A stretch of DNA of 64,000 bases from Dyadobacter jejuensis (GTDB lineage: Bacteria > Bacteroidota > Bacteroidia > Cytophagales > Spirosomataceae), in the NCBI RefSeq assembly GCF_003149085.1, contig NZ_QGDT01000015.1, positions 49,020-113,019 on the forward strand, read 5' to 3'. Positions within the stretch are counted from its first letter, which is position 1; each line of letters opens with the position of its first letter. Below are positions 52,268 through 61,339 of this stretch, in pieces. A program made the position numbers and the translations under genes. Below the pieces are notes generated by a model. The model saw only the letters and a program-made list of their open reading frames with translations. It had not been told where the DNA came from and ran no database searches.

Positions 52268-53344
52268 ATGGAAATATTTTGGTTTATGGTCTTAATGACC
52301 ATGTTGGGGATCTATGTAATTCTGGATGGTTACGACTTTGGAGCAGGGATCGTTCACTTGTTATTTACAAAGTCGGAAGAAGAGAGAAAGGCGGTCACCA
52401 ATGCCATTGGCCCCTTTTGGGATGCCAATGAAGTTTGGCTGATCGCCTCTGGAGGGGTATTGTTTTTTGCTTTTCCCACTTTATATGCCTCGGCATTTAG
52501 CGGATTCTACCTGCCCCTAATGCTGGTCTTATGGTTGTTGATTTTTAGAGCGGTAGGGTTAGAATTGAGAGGTCAGGTGCATAATAGGCTATGGGAACGG
52601 CTTTGGGATAGGGCTTTTGGCGTGGCCAGTTTGCTACTGGCCCTATTCTTCGGAGCCGCCTTGGGCAATGTGGTGAGGGGTGTAAATCTAGGGATGGTGG
52701 AGAATGGCATCTCTACTCAAGAACCCCATTATTTCTTTTTGGCATTATGGAATCCAACCTTCGACCCCCTGGCAGCGCATCAAGGGGTGATCGACTGGTT
52801 TACCTTGCTGCTAGGCATTGTGGCGGTGGTTACCCTCACCATCCATGGGGCCAACTGGATCATCTTAAAAACGTCCAGCTCCTTAAATGAGAGGCTGAAG
52901 GTCATTATTTTCCGATTGAACTTTGCGCTCTTGATTTTAGTAATCATTTCAGCCGGCTTATGGCATTATGTTAAGCCTTTTCCACTGACCAACCTACGGA
53001 CACATTATTGGCTTTGGATTTTCCCGCTTATTGGTTTGGTGGGGCTGCTGGGGCAGTTTCGGATTAAGCAATTCAAGAAGGACGGAACGGGCTTCTTTTT
53101 TTCTACCCTGTTTATTCTGGGGAGCTTTTCCACGACGGTAGCCTCATTATTCCCGACCCTGTTACCCTCCACCAACGGCGTCAACCCCTCCTTAACTATT
53201 GAGGGTGTGGCTGCCGATGAATACGGCTTGTCGGTAGGGGTTTATTGGTTTGTGATAGCCGCCATCTTGGTGGTAAGTTATTTTATAATCCAGTTTAGGG
53301 TATTTAGGGGCAAAATGGATGACGTGGGTTATGGAGAGCATTGA
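52268..53344 (+). CDS. cydB: Cytochrome bd-type ubiquinol oxidase subunit II
   Basis: A 358-residue membrane protein with the CydB opening FWFMVLMTMLGIYVILDGYDFGAG shortened here to YVILDGYDFGAG, then GPFWDANEVWLIASGGVLFFAF and FRAVGLELRG, all diagnostic. It forms the oxidase with CydA, reducing O2 with quinol electrons. No small cydX gene is visible downstream. Confidence 0.96.
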   Translation: MEIFWFMVLMTMLGIYVILDGYDFGAGIVHLLFTKSEEERKAVTNAIGPFWDANEVWLIASGGVLFFAFPTLYASAFSGFYLPLMLVLWLLIFRAVGLELRGQVHNRLWERLWDRAFGVASLLLALFFGAALGNVVRGVNLGMVENGISTQEPHYFFLALWNPTFDPLAAHQGVIDWFTLLLGIVAVVTLTIHGANWIILKTSSSLNERLKVIIFRLNFALLILVIISAGLWHYVKPFPLTNLRTHYWLWIFPLIGLVGLLGQFRIKQFKKDGTGFFFSTLFILGSFSTTVASLFPTLLPSTNGVNPSLTIEGVAADEYGLSVGVYWFVIAAILVVSYFIIQFRVFRGKMDDVGYGEH

Positions 53345-53413
53345 TAAGGGTGATGGGGGGGGATTCTTTTGAATTGAAGATGGCTTTTTTTATCCATTAT
53401 AACATATTGTTTG

Positions 53414-53468
53414 AATGCAATATTGCGATTTGATTTTCACCTCTTGAAATCTATCGTATCTTTGCGAT
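53414..53468 (+). promoter_or_regulatory. Promoter region with two ArsR-like palindromes
   Basis: AATGCAATATTGCGAT (53414-53429) and ATCGTATCTTTGCGAT (53453-53468) resemble the ars operator form ATYGYAATATTRCRAT. The second overlaps TATCTTTG (53457-53464), a good -7 element. The downstream gene starts at 53500 or 53551. Confidence 0.55.
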
Positions 53469-53499
53469 TGAACTATCACTTAACCGCTTCAATTTTAAT

Positions 53500-54201
53500 A
53501 TGCAACTAGTTACTATATTGATAATGGCCCTATTGACGACATCAACGTCGATGTCGACGCTTAAACCCGATGATAAGAAAGCGCTTAACCCAGGGCTGAA
53601 TGCTTACATTAGCCAGATCACTGAAGATTTTTCGAAAATTCCTCAGGATAGGATGGAAGAGCTGGACAAGATAGCCCTATATATTCAACAGCAGGTGAAG
53701 GCGGACCAGCCGGTACAATTAACCTATATCTGTACCCACAATTCAAGGCGTAGTCATTTTGGCCAAATTTGGGCCGCTACTGCCGCTGCCTATTATAATG
53801 TTCCTAATGTCAAAACATTTTCAGGAGGCACCGAGATCAGCGCCTTTAATGAAAGGGCAGTAGCAGCATGCGAAAGGGCGGGGTTTGAAATTGCCAAAAC
53901 AACAGAAGGGGAAAATCCCGTGTATACGGTAACCTATGCTACAGACAAACTACCCATAAAGGCTTTTTCTAAGAAGTATAACGATGCCAGCAATCCGCAA
54001 AGCAATTTTTGCGCCATCATGACCTGTAGTGAGGCCGACAAGGCTTGCCCAGTGGTGAAGGGCGCTGCCACACGCGTGGCCGTCCCGTATATAGATCCAA
54101 AAGCCTTTGACGGCACCGCACAGGAAACGGCGAAGTATGACGAGCGCTGTAAACAAATTGCCACGGAAACCTTCTATGTGTTTTCGAAAGTGAAAGTATA
54201 G
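53500..54201 (+). CDS. LMW-phosphatase/ArsC-like protein
   Basis: A 233-residue protein. The core has the P-loop YICTHNSRRSHFGQ (C-x5-R), a SGGTEISAFNERAV stretch and further cysteines in FCAIMTCSEADKACP, which sit where ArsC-type reductases keep their redox pair. Bacteroidota proteins of this kind are annotated as protein-tyrosine-phosphatase and often lie near arsR genes. The first 17 residues are hydrophobic and may be a signal, but a second ATG at 53551 (MSTLKPDD) would give a cytoplasmic protein, more in line with a thioredoxin-coupled reductase. Palindromes like the ars operator precede it. Confidence 0.8.
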   Translation: MQLVTILIMALLTTSTSMSTLKPDDKKALNPGLNAYISQITEDFSKIPQDRMEELDKIALYIQQQVKADQPVQLTYICTHNSRRSHFGQIWAATAAAYYNVPNVKTFSGGTEISAFNERAVAACERAGFEIAKTTEGENPVYTVTYATDKLPIKAFSKKYNDASNPQSNFCAIMTCSEADKACPVVKGAATRVAVPYIDPKAFDGTAQETAKYDERCKQIATETFYVFSKVKV

Positions 54202-54234
54202 TATCGTAAGTATTCTCTTATCTCGATTTCCACG

Positions 54235-54262
54235 AAAAGGGCCCAATTTGGGCCCTTTTTGT
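54235..54262 (+). terminator. Strong Rho-independent terminator
   Basis: AAAAGGGCCC, a short AATT loop and GGGCCCTTTTT form a perfect stem with T tract just after the phosphatase-like gene. It works on both strands in principle. Confidence 0.9.
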
Positions 54263-54693
54263 CGTATGGCTTGCCCTATACCGAGACTCCGAGGCGGAGC
54301 AAACGAATTTTAGGAAATGGTACAAAGTCAATTCTTTTATAAAGTCAAGTAGTCTTATAATTTGGAGCATTTTTGTTTAATAAAAATTTGTTTTGATACC
54401 GTTCAGTAACATCTAGCCAAAATTGCTGGAGGATTGGAAATTTTGAGGTATTTTTAGAGAAAATTTAACGTGGAACTAAGAATGTCCGCTAGCAAATGTC
54501 TTCAATCAACAGCCAACGAAAAAACTCTGCTATTGTAAATATAGAGTTACCCTATTAACTATAAGCTGTTTAAGTTTTGTTTTAAGGAGCGCTTAGGCGG
54601 CATTGGCGCATTAGAGTTGGTATGTAACCTTGGCAGGGATAATCTGTTAATTATATCCAATTAATTTCTATAGTTTCACCTATACCCATGTAA
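54263..54693. other. Intergenic stretch at the start of the AT-rich region
   Basis: No gene is seen. The base composition drops to AT-rich from about 54300 on, which suggests the boundary of acquired DNA. Confidence 0.35.
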
Positions 54694-55461
54694 ATGAAGA
54701 AAGTCGCACTAATAACTTTAACCAATGAGGGTTATTTAAAATACACACTTAACTGTTTGCTATCCTTAAAAAAAATAGGTGTAAATGATATTAAAACATA
54801 CTCCATAGGAAAAAAAGCATTTCATGCTATCAGGGATGCGGGGTATCAAGCAACAATCATTGAAGATGAATTAAGTGCTGGATTTCAGCGATTTAGAAGC
54901 GGTAATTGGAGTCATGTTACTTTTAAAAAATTCGAGATTATTCATGAAAATTTAAAAGAAAATGATTATGTCTGTTTTACTGATGGCGATATTGTTTTTA
55001 AGAAGAAGGAGTTCCTTGATTATTGTATAGATCATATTGGATACGACGACTTATTGATTCAAAATGATGCTCAAGAAGATATCTCGAATGATAACTTATG
55101 TAGTGGTTTCATCTTTATAAAATCTAATGAAAAAACATTGGATTTTTTCAATCCGAAAAAAGTAAAAGAAAGATCAAACATCAATGAAAGATGGGACGAT
55201 CAAATTTATGTTAATCAATATAAGGATGAAATAGCTTACAAAAAACTTCCTCTTTCGTTATTTCCAAATGGAAAATACTTTTACACGAATCATTCTAATA
55301 TAGAGCCCTATCTAATTCATTTCAATTGGGTAATTGGCCATGAAAAATCTTGGAAAATATTAAAACATAAAGAAGCTTCGTCCATACCGATCGCTATACA
55401 TATGCTCAAAACTATACTCCTAATAAAGTGTAAAAACGCAGTGAAACGTATTTTGCACTAA
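54694..55461 (+). CDS. Nucleotide-diphospho-sugar-transferase-like glycosyltransferase
   Basis: A 255-residue protein with a GT-A-type fold. The start VALITLTNEGYLKYTLNCL and the metal-binding DxD in YVCFTDGDIVFKKKE, near residue 95, are followed by LLIQNDAQEDISNDNLCSGF and RWDDQIYVNQ, as in the Nucleotid_trans (GT77-like) family. The donor and acceptor are unknown. Codon use is clearly AT-richer than that of the B12 or oxidase genes, so it is likely acquired. It is a single gene with no visible polysaccharide cluster around it. Confidence 0.82.
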   Translation: MKKVALITLTNEGYLKYTLNCLLSLKKIGVNDIKTYSIGKKAFHAIRDAGYQATIIEDELSAGFQRFRSGNWSHVTFKKFEIIHENLKENDYVCFTDGDIVFKKKEFLDYCIDHIGYDDLLIQNDAQEDISNDNLCSGFIFIKSNEKTLDFFNPKKVKERSNINERWDDQIYVNQYKDEIAYKKLPLSLFPNGKYFYTNHSNIEPYLIHFNWVIGHEKSWKILKHKEASSIPIAIHMLKTILLIKCKNAVKRILH

Positions 55462-55530
55462 ACGTTTTGCGAAAAGAGACGGTTCAATAAACGATGTCTT
55501 TAAGTTCTTTTTACTTTAAGTCCTGGTACG

Positions 55531-55624
55531 GTAAATCCAAAAAATAAAGAGCTACGCGACAAAGAGCTATAGCAGTTCATGCAGGGAGCGTCATTGAGGG
55601 GTCAGTTTGGACCAGAATAAGCAG
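55531..55624. repeat. 94-bp direct repeat, copy A
   Basis: It starts GTAAATCCAAAAAATAAAGA and ends GGTCAGTTTGGACCAGAATA plus AGCAG. It aligns without gaps to copy B (56251-56301 joined to 58934-58976) once the IS21 element and one target copy are removed. The end part resembles the inner repeats of IS21-like ends, so these may be relics of another element. Confidence 0.85.
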
Positions 55625-55678
55625 TATAGCGAAATACCTTTTTACAAGTCCATTAAATTTAGTAATGAGTTTTTGATA

Positions 55679-55888
55679 TTATGCATATATCAATTTACCT
55701 TTTGGTTCAGGGATTTCCTGGCCCTCTTCTTTGGCCACCTCTAGCCAAAGCTGGATTACCTCTTGAGCGTTCTGAAGAGCCTCATTTTGGGTATCACCAT
55801 GCGTCATAATTGACTTCAATTCAGGAACTTCTGCAATGAAACAATCATCCTCGTTACTCCAATAAATTCTTACCTCGTACTTGCTCAT
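55679..55888 (-). CDS. hicB: HicB-type antitoxin
   Basis: A 69-residue protein of the HicB partial RNase-H-like fold: VRIYWSNEDDCFIAEVPEL, THGDTQNEALQNAQEVIQLWL and a short tail EIPEPKG. It lacks the C-terminal DNA-binding extension of longer HicB proteins. It should neutralise the HicA toxin encoded upstream, with which it overlaps by 4 bases. Confidence 0.93.
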   Translation of the reverse strand: MSKYEVRIYWSNEDDCFIAEVPELKSIMTHGDTQNEALQNAQEVIQLWLEVAKEEGQEIPEPKGKLIYA

Positions 55889-56142
55889 AGCTTTACAAGT
55901 TTATGTTTGATTATGATATTTCTGATTTGCCTTATCTGATAAGCTTTCGCTTGTCCACCTTTAACACTTTGAATATTGATTAAATCATCAATACCATCCA
56001 TTTTATAGAGTGTATGGCTGCCAGCACCTTTTATTTCGTAGAACCCCAACTGTAGCAATATGATTTTTAGCTCATCAATTGAAAAATTATTATCTGAGTT
56101 CCCAGATAGTAATTTTAGTAAGAGCTTTTCAACTCTGGCCAT
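55885..56142 (-). CDS. hicA: HicA-type mRNA-interferase toxin
   Basis: An 85-residue protein if ATG at 56142 (MARVEKLL) is used; the frame is open for 13 more codons upstream without family resemblance. The toxin core is seen as LLQLGFYEIKGAGSHTLYKMDG, with the catalytic His in GSH, then the basic end IRQIRNIIIKHKL. It is a little longer than the typical HicA of about 60-80. The toxin-first order with a 4-base overlap is usual for hicAB. Confidence 0.88.
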   Translation of the reverse strand: MARVEKLLLKLLSGNSDNNFSIDELKIILLQLGFYEIKGAGSHTLYKMDGIDDLINIQSVKGGQAKAYQIRQIRNIIIKHKLVKL

Positions 56143-56250
56143 ATGTGATCCTGTAAAGAGTTGGTGCATAAAAATAATCATTTTTGATTTTACAATAATA
56201 TAGTAATGGCCTTATTCTAAATATTTTATACCTCAATTACTTTTCCTAGA

Positions 56251-56301
56251 GTAAATCCAAAAAATAAAGAGCTGCGCGACAAAATACTCGAGCAGTTAAT
56301 G
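56251..56301. repeat. 94-bp direct repeat, copy B, left part (interrupted by IS21)
   Basis: The first 51 bases of the copy, ending in TAATG, which is the target duplication. The remaining 43 bases lie beyond the element at 58934-58976. The hicAB pair lies between copies A and B. Confidence 0.85.
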
Positions 56302-56530
56302 TGGATATTACGGTTCGATTTGTGCCAGGTATTTCGGTCGAATAGTGCCAGTGATTACGGTTTAAATGATGCCAATTTAGATTGATTTTGACCCGGACTA
56401 TTACGGTTCGATTGGTGCCAAAATCATTGGGCGTCTGTTGGCTTAGAAATCAGCACAGAATTACGGTTCGTTTTGTGCCACTTTAGAAGATCAAGAAATT
56501 ACCTTGTCGCCTTAAACATAACTAAGCGAC

Positions 56531-58084
56531 ATGGCCAACTTACTTGATCCGATGGACTTAAAACAGATAATAACCTTACACCTTGATGGTGCCAGCAATC
56601 GCAGGATAGGCTCTATCCTTGGTATCTCTCGTAATACAATAAACACCTACATGCAGTTGTTTACGGCTTGCCAATATTCTTTTCAGCAGCTTTTAAATTT
56701 TGATTCCGCTGCATTATCCGAACTATTCTCCTGTCATACCACTGTTGATACAGCACGCCATAATGAACTGATGCTTTATTTTGAAAGGATCAATAAGGCG
56801 CGGAATCACCCTGGTTTTACCTTTTTGCATCATTACCAGCAATATGTCGGGCATGCTCAGGATGCTTACAGTTATACCCAGTTCCTTGAACATTATCGGC
56901 GTAAATATCCCAAGGAGAAAGGCTCGATGAAACTCGATCATCTCGCCGGAGAAGAAATGTTTATCGACTTTGCGGGCAAGAAGCTCCACATAGTCGATAA
57001 ACAGACCGGAGAAATTATTCCCGTTGAAGTGTTCGTGGCCATCCTTCCCTGTAGCCAGTACACCTACGTCCAAGCCTGCATGAGCCAAAAACGAGGCGAT
57101 CTGATTGACAGTTGTGTTGGTGCGCTACGATATTATGGCGGAGTGCCTAAAGCTATCATTTCAGACAATCTTAAGTCAGCAGTCAATCGGGCAAGTAAAT
57201 ATGAGCCCGATATCAACCGGAGCTTCAAGGACTTTGCCTTTCACTACAACTGTGCGATCAACCCTACAAGGGGATACTCGCCTCAGGATAAGGCGCTGGT
57301 TGAGAATGCCGTACATCTGGCTTACCAACGGATTTATTACCCGATCAGAGAGATGACCTTCTTCTCGCTGGAAGATCTCAACAGAGAAATCAGCAAGCTC
57401 CTGCAAAGTTATAATAGCCTGATCTTTAAACGCAAAGAGTCCAGTCGAATCGAGCTCTTTCAGACTGTTGAGCGTCAGTATCTGAAAGCGTTGCCCGATA
57501 GACCCTATGAGCTGAAAGATTATAAAAGAGCTAAAGTACAGAAGATGGGATATGTATACTTCTCGCCCGACAAAAGCTATTATAGTGTCCCTTACCGTTT
57601 TATCGGGAAAGAAACCCAGATCCATTACACGCAAAGCAGGATTGAAGTCTTTCATAATCACCAAAGAATAGCCATGCACCAGCGTAACCTGGCCAAGGGG
57701 GCATATATCACCAACACGGACCACTTGAGCAGTACACATAAGTTTTACTCAGACTGGAATCCAGAGTTCTTCAGACAGAAAGCGGCACCACATGGTCAGC
57801 ATGTGCTGCAGTGCGTGGAAAAGATACTCATAGCCCAGGATTACCCGGAGATAGGCTACAAACGGGCTCTGGGTGTTATCCAACTCTATCGCGCATATGG
57901 CTCTCAAAGGCTCGACCAGGCCTGTAAAAGAGCTTTAGATACAGATGCGTGCTCATATATACGCATCAAAAACATACTCAAGAATAATATGGACAAAGTG
58001 CCCTTATATGAAGGTGATCTGCAAAATGCAAATGATCATATACCATTCCATAGCAACATACGGGGTGCTTCCGCATATGAATAA
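56531..58084 (+). CDS. istA: IS21-family transposase IstA
   Basis: A 517-residue transposase. The N-terminal helix-turn-helix is DGASNRRIGSILGISRNTIN. The DDE catalytic core has MFIDFAGKKLHI near 138, AIISDNLKSAV near 217 and QDKALVENAV near 257, giving D-D-E. A C-terminal beta domain follows. It cuts and joins the element ends, helped by the AAA+ protein encoded 21 bases downstream. Confidence 0.96.
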   Translation: MANLLDPMDLKQIITLHLDGASNRRIGSILGISRNTINTYMQLFTACQYSFQQLLNFDSAALSELFSCHTTVDTARHNELMLYFERINKARNHPGFTFLHHYQQYVGHAQDAYSYTQFLEHYRRKYPKEKGSMKLDHLAGEEMFIDFAGKKLHIVDKQTGEIIPVEVFVAILPCSQYTYVQACMSQKRGDLIDSCVGALRYYGGVPKAIISDNLKSAVNRASKYEPDINRSFKDFAFHYNCAINPTRGYSPQDKALVENAVHLAYQRIYYPIREMTFFSLEDLNREISKLLQSYNSLIFKRKESSRIELFQTVERQYLKALPDRPYELKDYKRAKVQKMGYVYFSPDKSYYSVPYRFIGKETQIHYTQSRIEVFHNHQRIAMHQRNLAKGAYITNTDHLSSTHKFYSDWNPEFFRQKAAPHGQHVLQCVEKILIAQDYPEIGYKRALGVIQLYRAYGSQRLDQACKRALDTDACSYIRIKNILKNNMDKVPLYEGDLQNANDHIPFHSNIRGASAYE

Positions 58085-58105
58085 TCACAACCAAAAAACA
58101 GGACA

Positions 58106-58843
58106 ATGAACAATCAGACAATTGAAAAATTAAGGAATATGCGCCTGGGGGCCATGGCGCAATTACATCTTACTTACGTCGAGCAAAACAGGCTTGCCTC
58201 GATGACATGCGATGAATACCTGGCTCTTCTGACAGAACACCAGTGGGAGCAGCGCGAAAACAGTAAGGTGGAAAGATTATTGAAACAGGCCGCCTTTAGG
58301 CAAGGTGCCACTATGGCTGATATCAATTACATGGCAGACAGGAACTTGGACAAAAATATGTTTGCACGTCTGGGCACACTTGATTTCGCAGCCAGAAAAG
58401 AGAACGTCATTATCTGCGGAGCCTCTGGTACAGGAAAAAGTTACCTCTCTCAGGCGCTGGGCCACCAGGCCTGTCTATCAGGAATAAAAACACTATATAC
58501 TGTAACTGCAAGACTCTTTAAAAAGCTTAAGCTCAGCAAGGTTGACGGAACTTACCTCAAAGAACTAGAAAAACTGACCAGCACCCAGCTATTGATTCTT
58601 GACGACTTCGGACTACAGGCGTTTGACAATCAAGACAGGGAAACCATGATGGATATAATCGATGACCGGCATGGCAAAAAGTCAACGATTATATCCTCGC
58701 AGATACCTGTATCTGCCTGGTACGAAATCATTGGAGGTCAGGGTACCATTGCAGATGCCATACTTGATCGAATCGTCAACTCATCCCACAGAATCGATCT
58801 TAAGGGGGAATCACTTAGAAAAGGAATCCTCAAACAAGAATAA
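58106..58843 (+). CDS. istB: IS21-family helper ATPase IstB
   Basis: A 245-residue DnaC-like AAA+ ATPase. Walker A is CGASGTGKSYLSQ near residue 110, Walker B LLILDDFGLQAF, and a sensor region IISSQIPVSAWY follows. It regulates target choice and activates IstA. The C-terminal SHRIDLKGESLRK matches IstB ends. Confidence 0.96.
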   Translation: MNNQTIEKLRNMRLGAMAQLHLTYVEQNRLASMTCDEYLALLTEHQWEQRENSKVERLLKQAAFRQGATMADINYMADRNLDKNMFARLGTLDFAARKENVIICGASGTGKSYLSQALGHQACLSGIKTLYTVTARLFKKLKLSKVDGTYLKELEKLTSTQLLILDDFGLQAFDNQDRETMMDIIDDRHGKKSTIISSQIPVSAWYEIIGGQGTIADAILDRIVNSSHRIDLKGESLRKGILKQE

Positions 58844-58933
58844 CAACAACTTTTTCATATCATTGTACGATCTTTTAAAGTGGCACGGTTTGACCGAAAT
58901 CACTGGCATGGTCCCTCCGTAATATCCATAATG

Positions 58934-58976
58934 AAGGTAGAGTAATTGAGGGGTCAGTTTGGACCAGAATAAGCAG
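58934..58976. repeat. 94-bp direct repeat, copy B, right part
   Basis: The last 43 bases of the copy, with TTGAGGGGTCAGTTTGGACC identical to copy A. Confidence 0.85.
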
Positions 58977-59176
58977 ATGCCGAGCTTCGTGCGCCCTTGA
59001 GCTAGGAAAAGCGCCGGATGAGTAATAAATCAACTGCAAAGCTAAAAACGATTGAATTCCTCAAGGGGATATCAACGACCTCGTGCCTCGGTCCCCCTTG
59101 ACCAACCCAATCGTATTTTTAAATAGCAGTTAAAAATCGGAAATAAATGAAAAAATAATACCAGACGGAGTTTATT
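58977..59176. other. Short intergenic stretch after the IS element
   Basis: A CAAGGGG / CCCCCTTG inverted repeat with a long loop lies near 59064-59101, between the IS element and the DUF4041 gene. Nothing else is recognised. Confidence 0.35.
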
Positions 59177-60541
59177 TTACACACCCGCCTGTTTTAAATC
59201 TATGGTATTTGAGTTATTGTCATCATTGAATAAATAGGACGTAAAATTGGTTTGTGATAACTCATTACAATTAAATAGTTTGGTATCTCTTCTTAACATT
59301 AATGTTTCTCGATATTCCATTGCTTCAGCCATTTGTACAAATTCAGCATCGAACCCTAATTGATATATTTTTTGCTTGATTTCGTCCAAACTGATTCTAA
59401 AAAACTCTCGTCGATTATTTAGCATATTTACTTTATTCGCAGCAAAAGCTTGATGAAGTTCAAATTCTAAGGTTCTCGCATTGTCTGAGTAAATTAAAGC
59501 ATGAACGTCAAATTTGAAGGGTACCGATGCGTCACCCAATTCTCTTACTCTATCATAAGGGTCTAGTCTTCGTGTCATACCAATCTTGTAAACATCCTCC
59601 CCAAAAGACCCGATATTGGAAATAATATAAACATGACCACGTTTTGTTTGTTGTGCCATAGAAATTGCTCTATCTTTCTTCTCTAGGACTATTGCCAGAT
59701 CGCTTTCCAAGGAATGTATTTTACTTATTAGTTTTTCATATTCAAGGCCGGTGGCTGTGGAGATTTCCTTTCGTGCCTTAAGCAAGGCATTTTCATAAAT
59801 TTCTTCTTCTTTTTCCGCCTTTCTACGCGCAATTTCAAATTCACGTCTTGCTTTCTCTTCCTCCTTCAATTCTGCTTGAATTTCCCTCGCAGCATCCTTT
59901 TCGATTTGTTTTTTTAATAAGAATTCGTGCTCCAGATACATCTCCTCTAGTTTCAATTTTAAATAATCTAGGTTTATGGAAATGTGAAAACCTTCTGCCA
60001 GTTTATTTAGATCATTATAAGCCTTTTCCAACCGACTTTCCATTTGGACAATATTATTCCATTTTACATTAGATATCATTGCGGAACACTCTCCATTAAA
60101 GGCTCTTAAGATTAACTTCTGAATAGAATCCATTGTTTTTCTGCCCAATTTAGCATCTCCCCCTATTGTCCATGCTGTAGTACAAACTACTGCGTCTTTA
60201 TTCTTAATAAGTAATTTCTGCTTTTCAATAATTGTTTTTTGTTCTTCTCGATATTGGTCGGAACGTTCAAAATTATAATGAGGCTCGTATACACCGAATT
60301 CAATAAATTCTAAATTGGATTCAAATAGAGCTAGTTGCTGTTTTAATCGGTAATAAGTTGCCAAACCACTTTCATATTCGACAGACAGTTTTTTCTTTTC
60401 ATTATCAATTCTATCTAATTCGATTTGAGTTTTTCTAACTTCATCCTCAATATTCGAAATAGGCTGATACTTTTCAAGAAGGCCACTTAAACGCTCAATT
60501 TCCTTTAATTCTTTCTTTTTTATTAAATCAAATAATCCCAT
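59177..60541 (-). CDS. DUF4041 and GIY-YIG (T5orf172-like) domain protein
   Basis: A 454-residue cytoplasmic protein. A coiled coil (about 10-75) is followed by a DUF4041-like region with FGVYEPHYNFERSDQYREEQ and LILRAFNGECSAMISNVKW, a second charged coiled coil (about 215-300), and at about 310-400 a GIY-YIG-type nuclease domain: HVYIISNIGSFGEDVYKIGM, TRRLDPYDRVRELGDASVP and the family's LEFELHQAF with its Glu. Proteins of this layout are common in phages and mobile islands. The DNA target is unknown. The gene is AT-rich. Confidence 0.85.
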   Translation of the reverse strand: MGLFDLIKKKELKEIERLSGLLEKYQPISNIEDEVRKTQIELDRIDNEKKKLSVEYESGLATYYRLKQQLALFESNLEFIEFGVYEPHYNFERSDQYREEQKTIIEKQKLLIKNKDAVVCTTAWTIGGDAKLGRKTMDSIQKLILRAFNGECSAMISNVKWNNIVQMESRLEKAYNDLNKLAEGFHISINLDYLKLKLEEMYLEHEFLLKKQIEKDAAREIQAELKEEEKARREFEIARRKAEKEEEIYENALLKARKEISTATGLEYEKLISKIHSLESDLAIVLEKKDRAISMAQQTKRGHVYIISNIGSFGEDVYKIGMTRRLDPYDRVRELGDASVPFKFDVHALIYSDNARTLEFELHQAFAANKVNMLNNRREFFRISLDEIKQKIYQLGFDAEFVQMAEAMEYRETLMLRRDTKLFNCNELSQTNFTSYLFNDDNNSNTIDLKQAGV

Positions 60542-61107
60542 ATTACAAAGTTTGGAGGGTATATGAAAATGTAACTTTTAGACTCACAAACTTATACGTT
60601 TTCTTGATATTAGATTGATTTCATCCTATTAATTATCATATTGAAATTATATTATTGAAGAAAAATGGGATAACTCTATTTCAGAGTTTAAACCATGTCT
60701 ATATCCAAAAAACGTCCTCTACAAAATCACCTTATTTTAGGCTGACTAGGTCATAAAGGGCCGATCACGGATCGGCAGTATTTCATGAAAATGCAGAAGG
60801 CCTGTAGCTGGGCCAGTAAAATGTTTTCACTGGTTTAGGAACTGACCAAGGACTATAACGAGTAGGACTATAAAAAGACCCAGGCCTAGCAGTTCCTAGG
60901 GCAGGTCCATGGCCTTTCCCGTACATCGAAAGGAGGACGAAATAATGCCTCGTGTTAAAGACAGGATAAGGGGCGGCCTAGACCTACTTCTTATTTTAAA
61001 ATATAGCAGCGCGCTATTGGCCTTAAAATTATGACTGAAGCAGAAATAAATGGGAGAGGATGGGCCTAAAATCAGGCTGGCTGAGATCTTTAAATCCCAG
61101 TAGCTAA
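60542..61107. other. Intergenic stretch, probably a decayed gene
   Basis: A perfect hairpin GCCGATC-ACG-GATCGGC lies at 60760-60776. After it, scraps of open reading in different frames (ITDRQYFMKMQKAC near 60765, GEDGPKIRLAEIF near 61055) hint at a degraded gene, interrupted by many stops. I cannot name its family. Confidence 0.35.
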
Positions 61108-61108
61108 A

Positions 61109-61147
61109 AAGAAAAAATCCGCTAATCGGAACGACTAGCGGATTTTT
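61109..61147 (+). terminator. Rho-independent terminator
   Basis: AAATCCGCTA and TAGCGGATTT form a 10-bp stem with a 13-base loop, followed by T residues. It has A residues before the stem and may work in both directions. Confidence 0.85.
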
Positions 61148-61339
61148 TTGTGCACCCGAAGGGTGTTGAATATATATTCACTATTGTGCTTATTTATAAT
61201 AGAATAGAAGGTTTTATAAAATGTCTCCCTGAAACGTCCCTGAAACAAAAAATAATTAATCTTCAAGCATTTATGGTCTCGGTTATAATAGGGGTGCACA
61301 TTTTTTGTAAATGCCTGAGGTTATTTTCCAATAGAATTT

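Larger units (their letters stand above)
56302..58928 (+). mobile_element. Complete IS21-family insertion sequence
   Basis: A 2627-bp element with istA and istB. The ends are inverted repeats: TGGATATTACGG at the left edge, and its complement CCGTAATATCCA at the right. Inside the left end several copies of ATTACGGTTCG...TGTGCCA occur (near 56307, 56353, 56400 and 56461), and one or two at the right, which are the multiple transposase sites of IS21. The 5-bp target TAATG is duplicated at 56297-56301 and 58929-58933. Both genes are intact, so it may be active. Confidence 0.93.
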
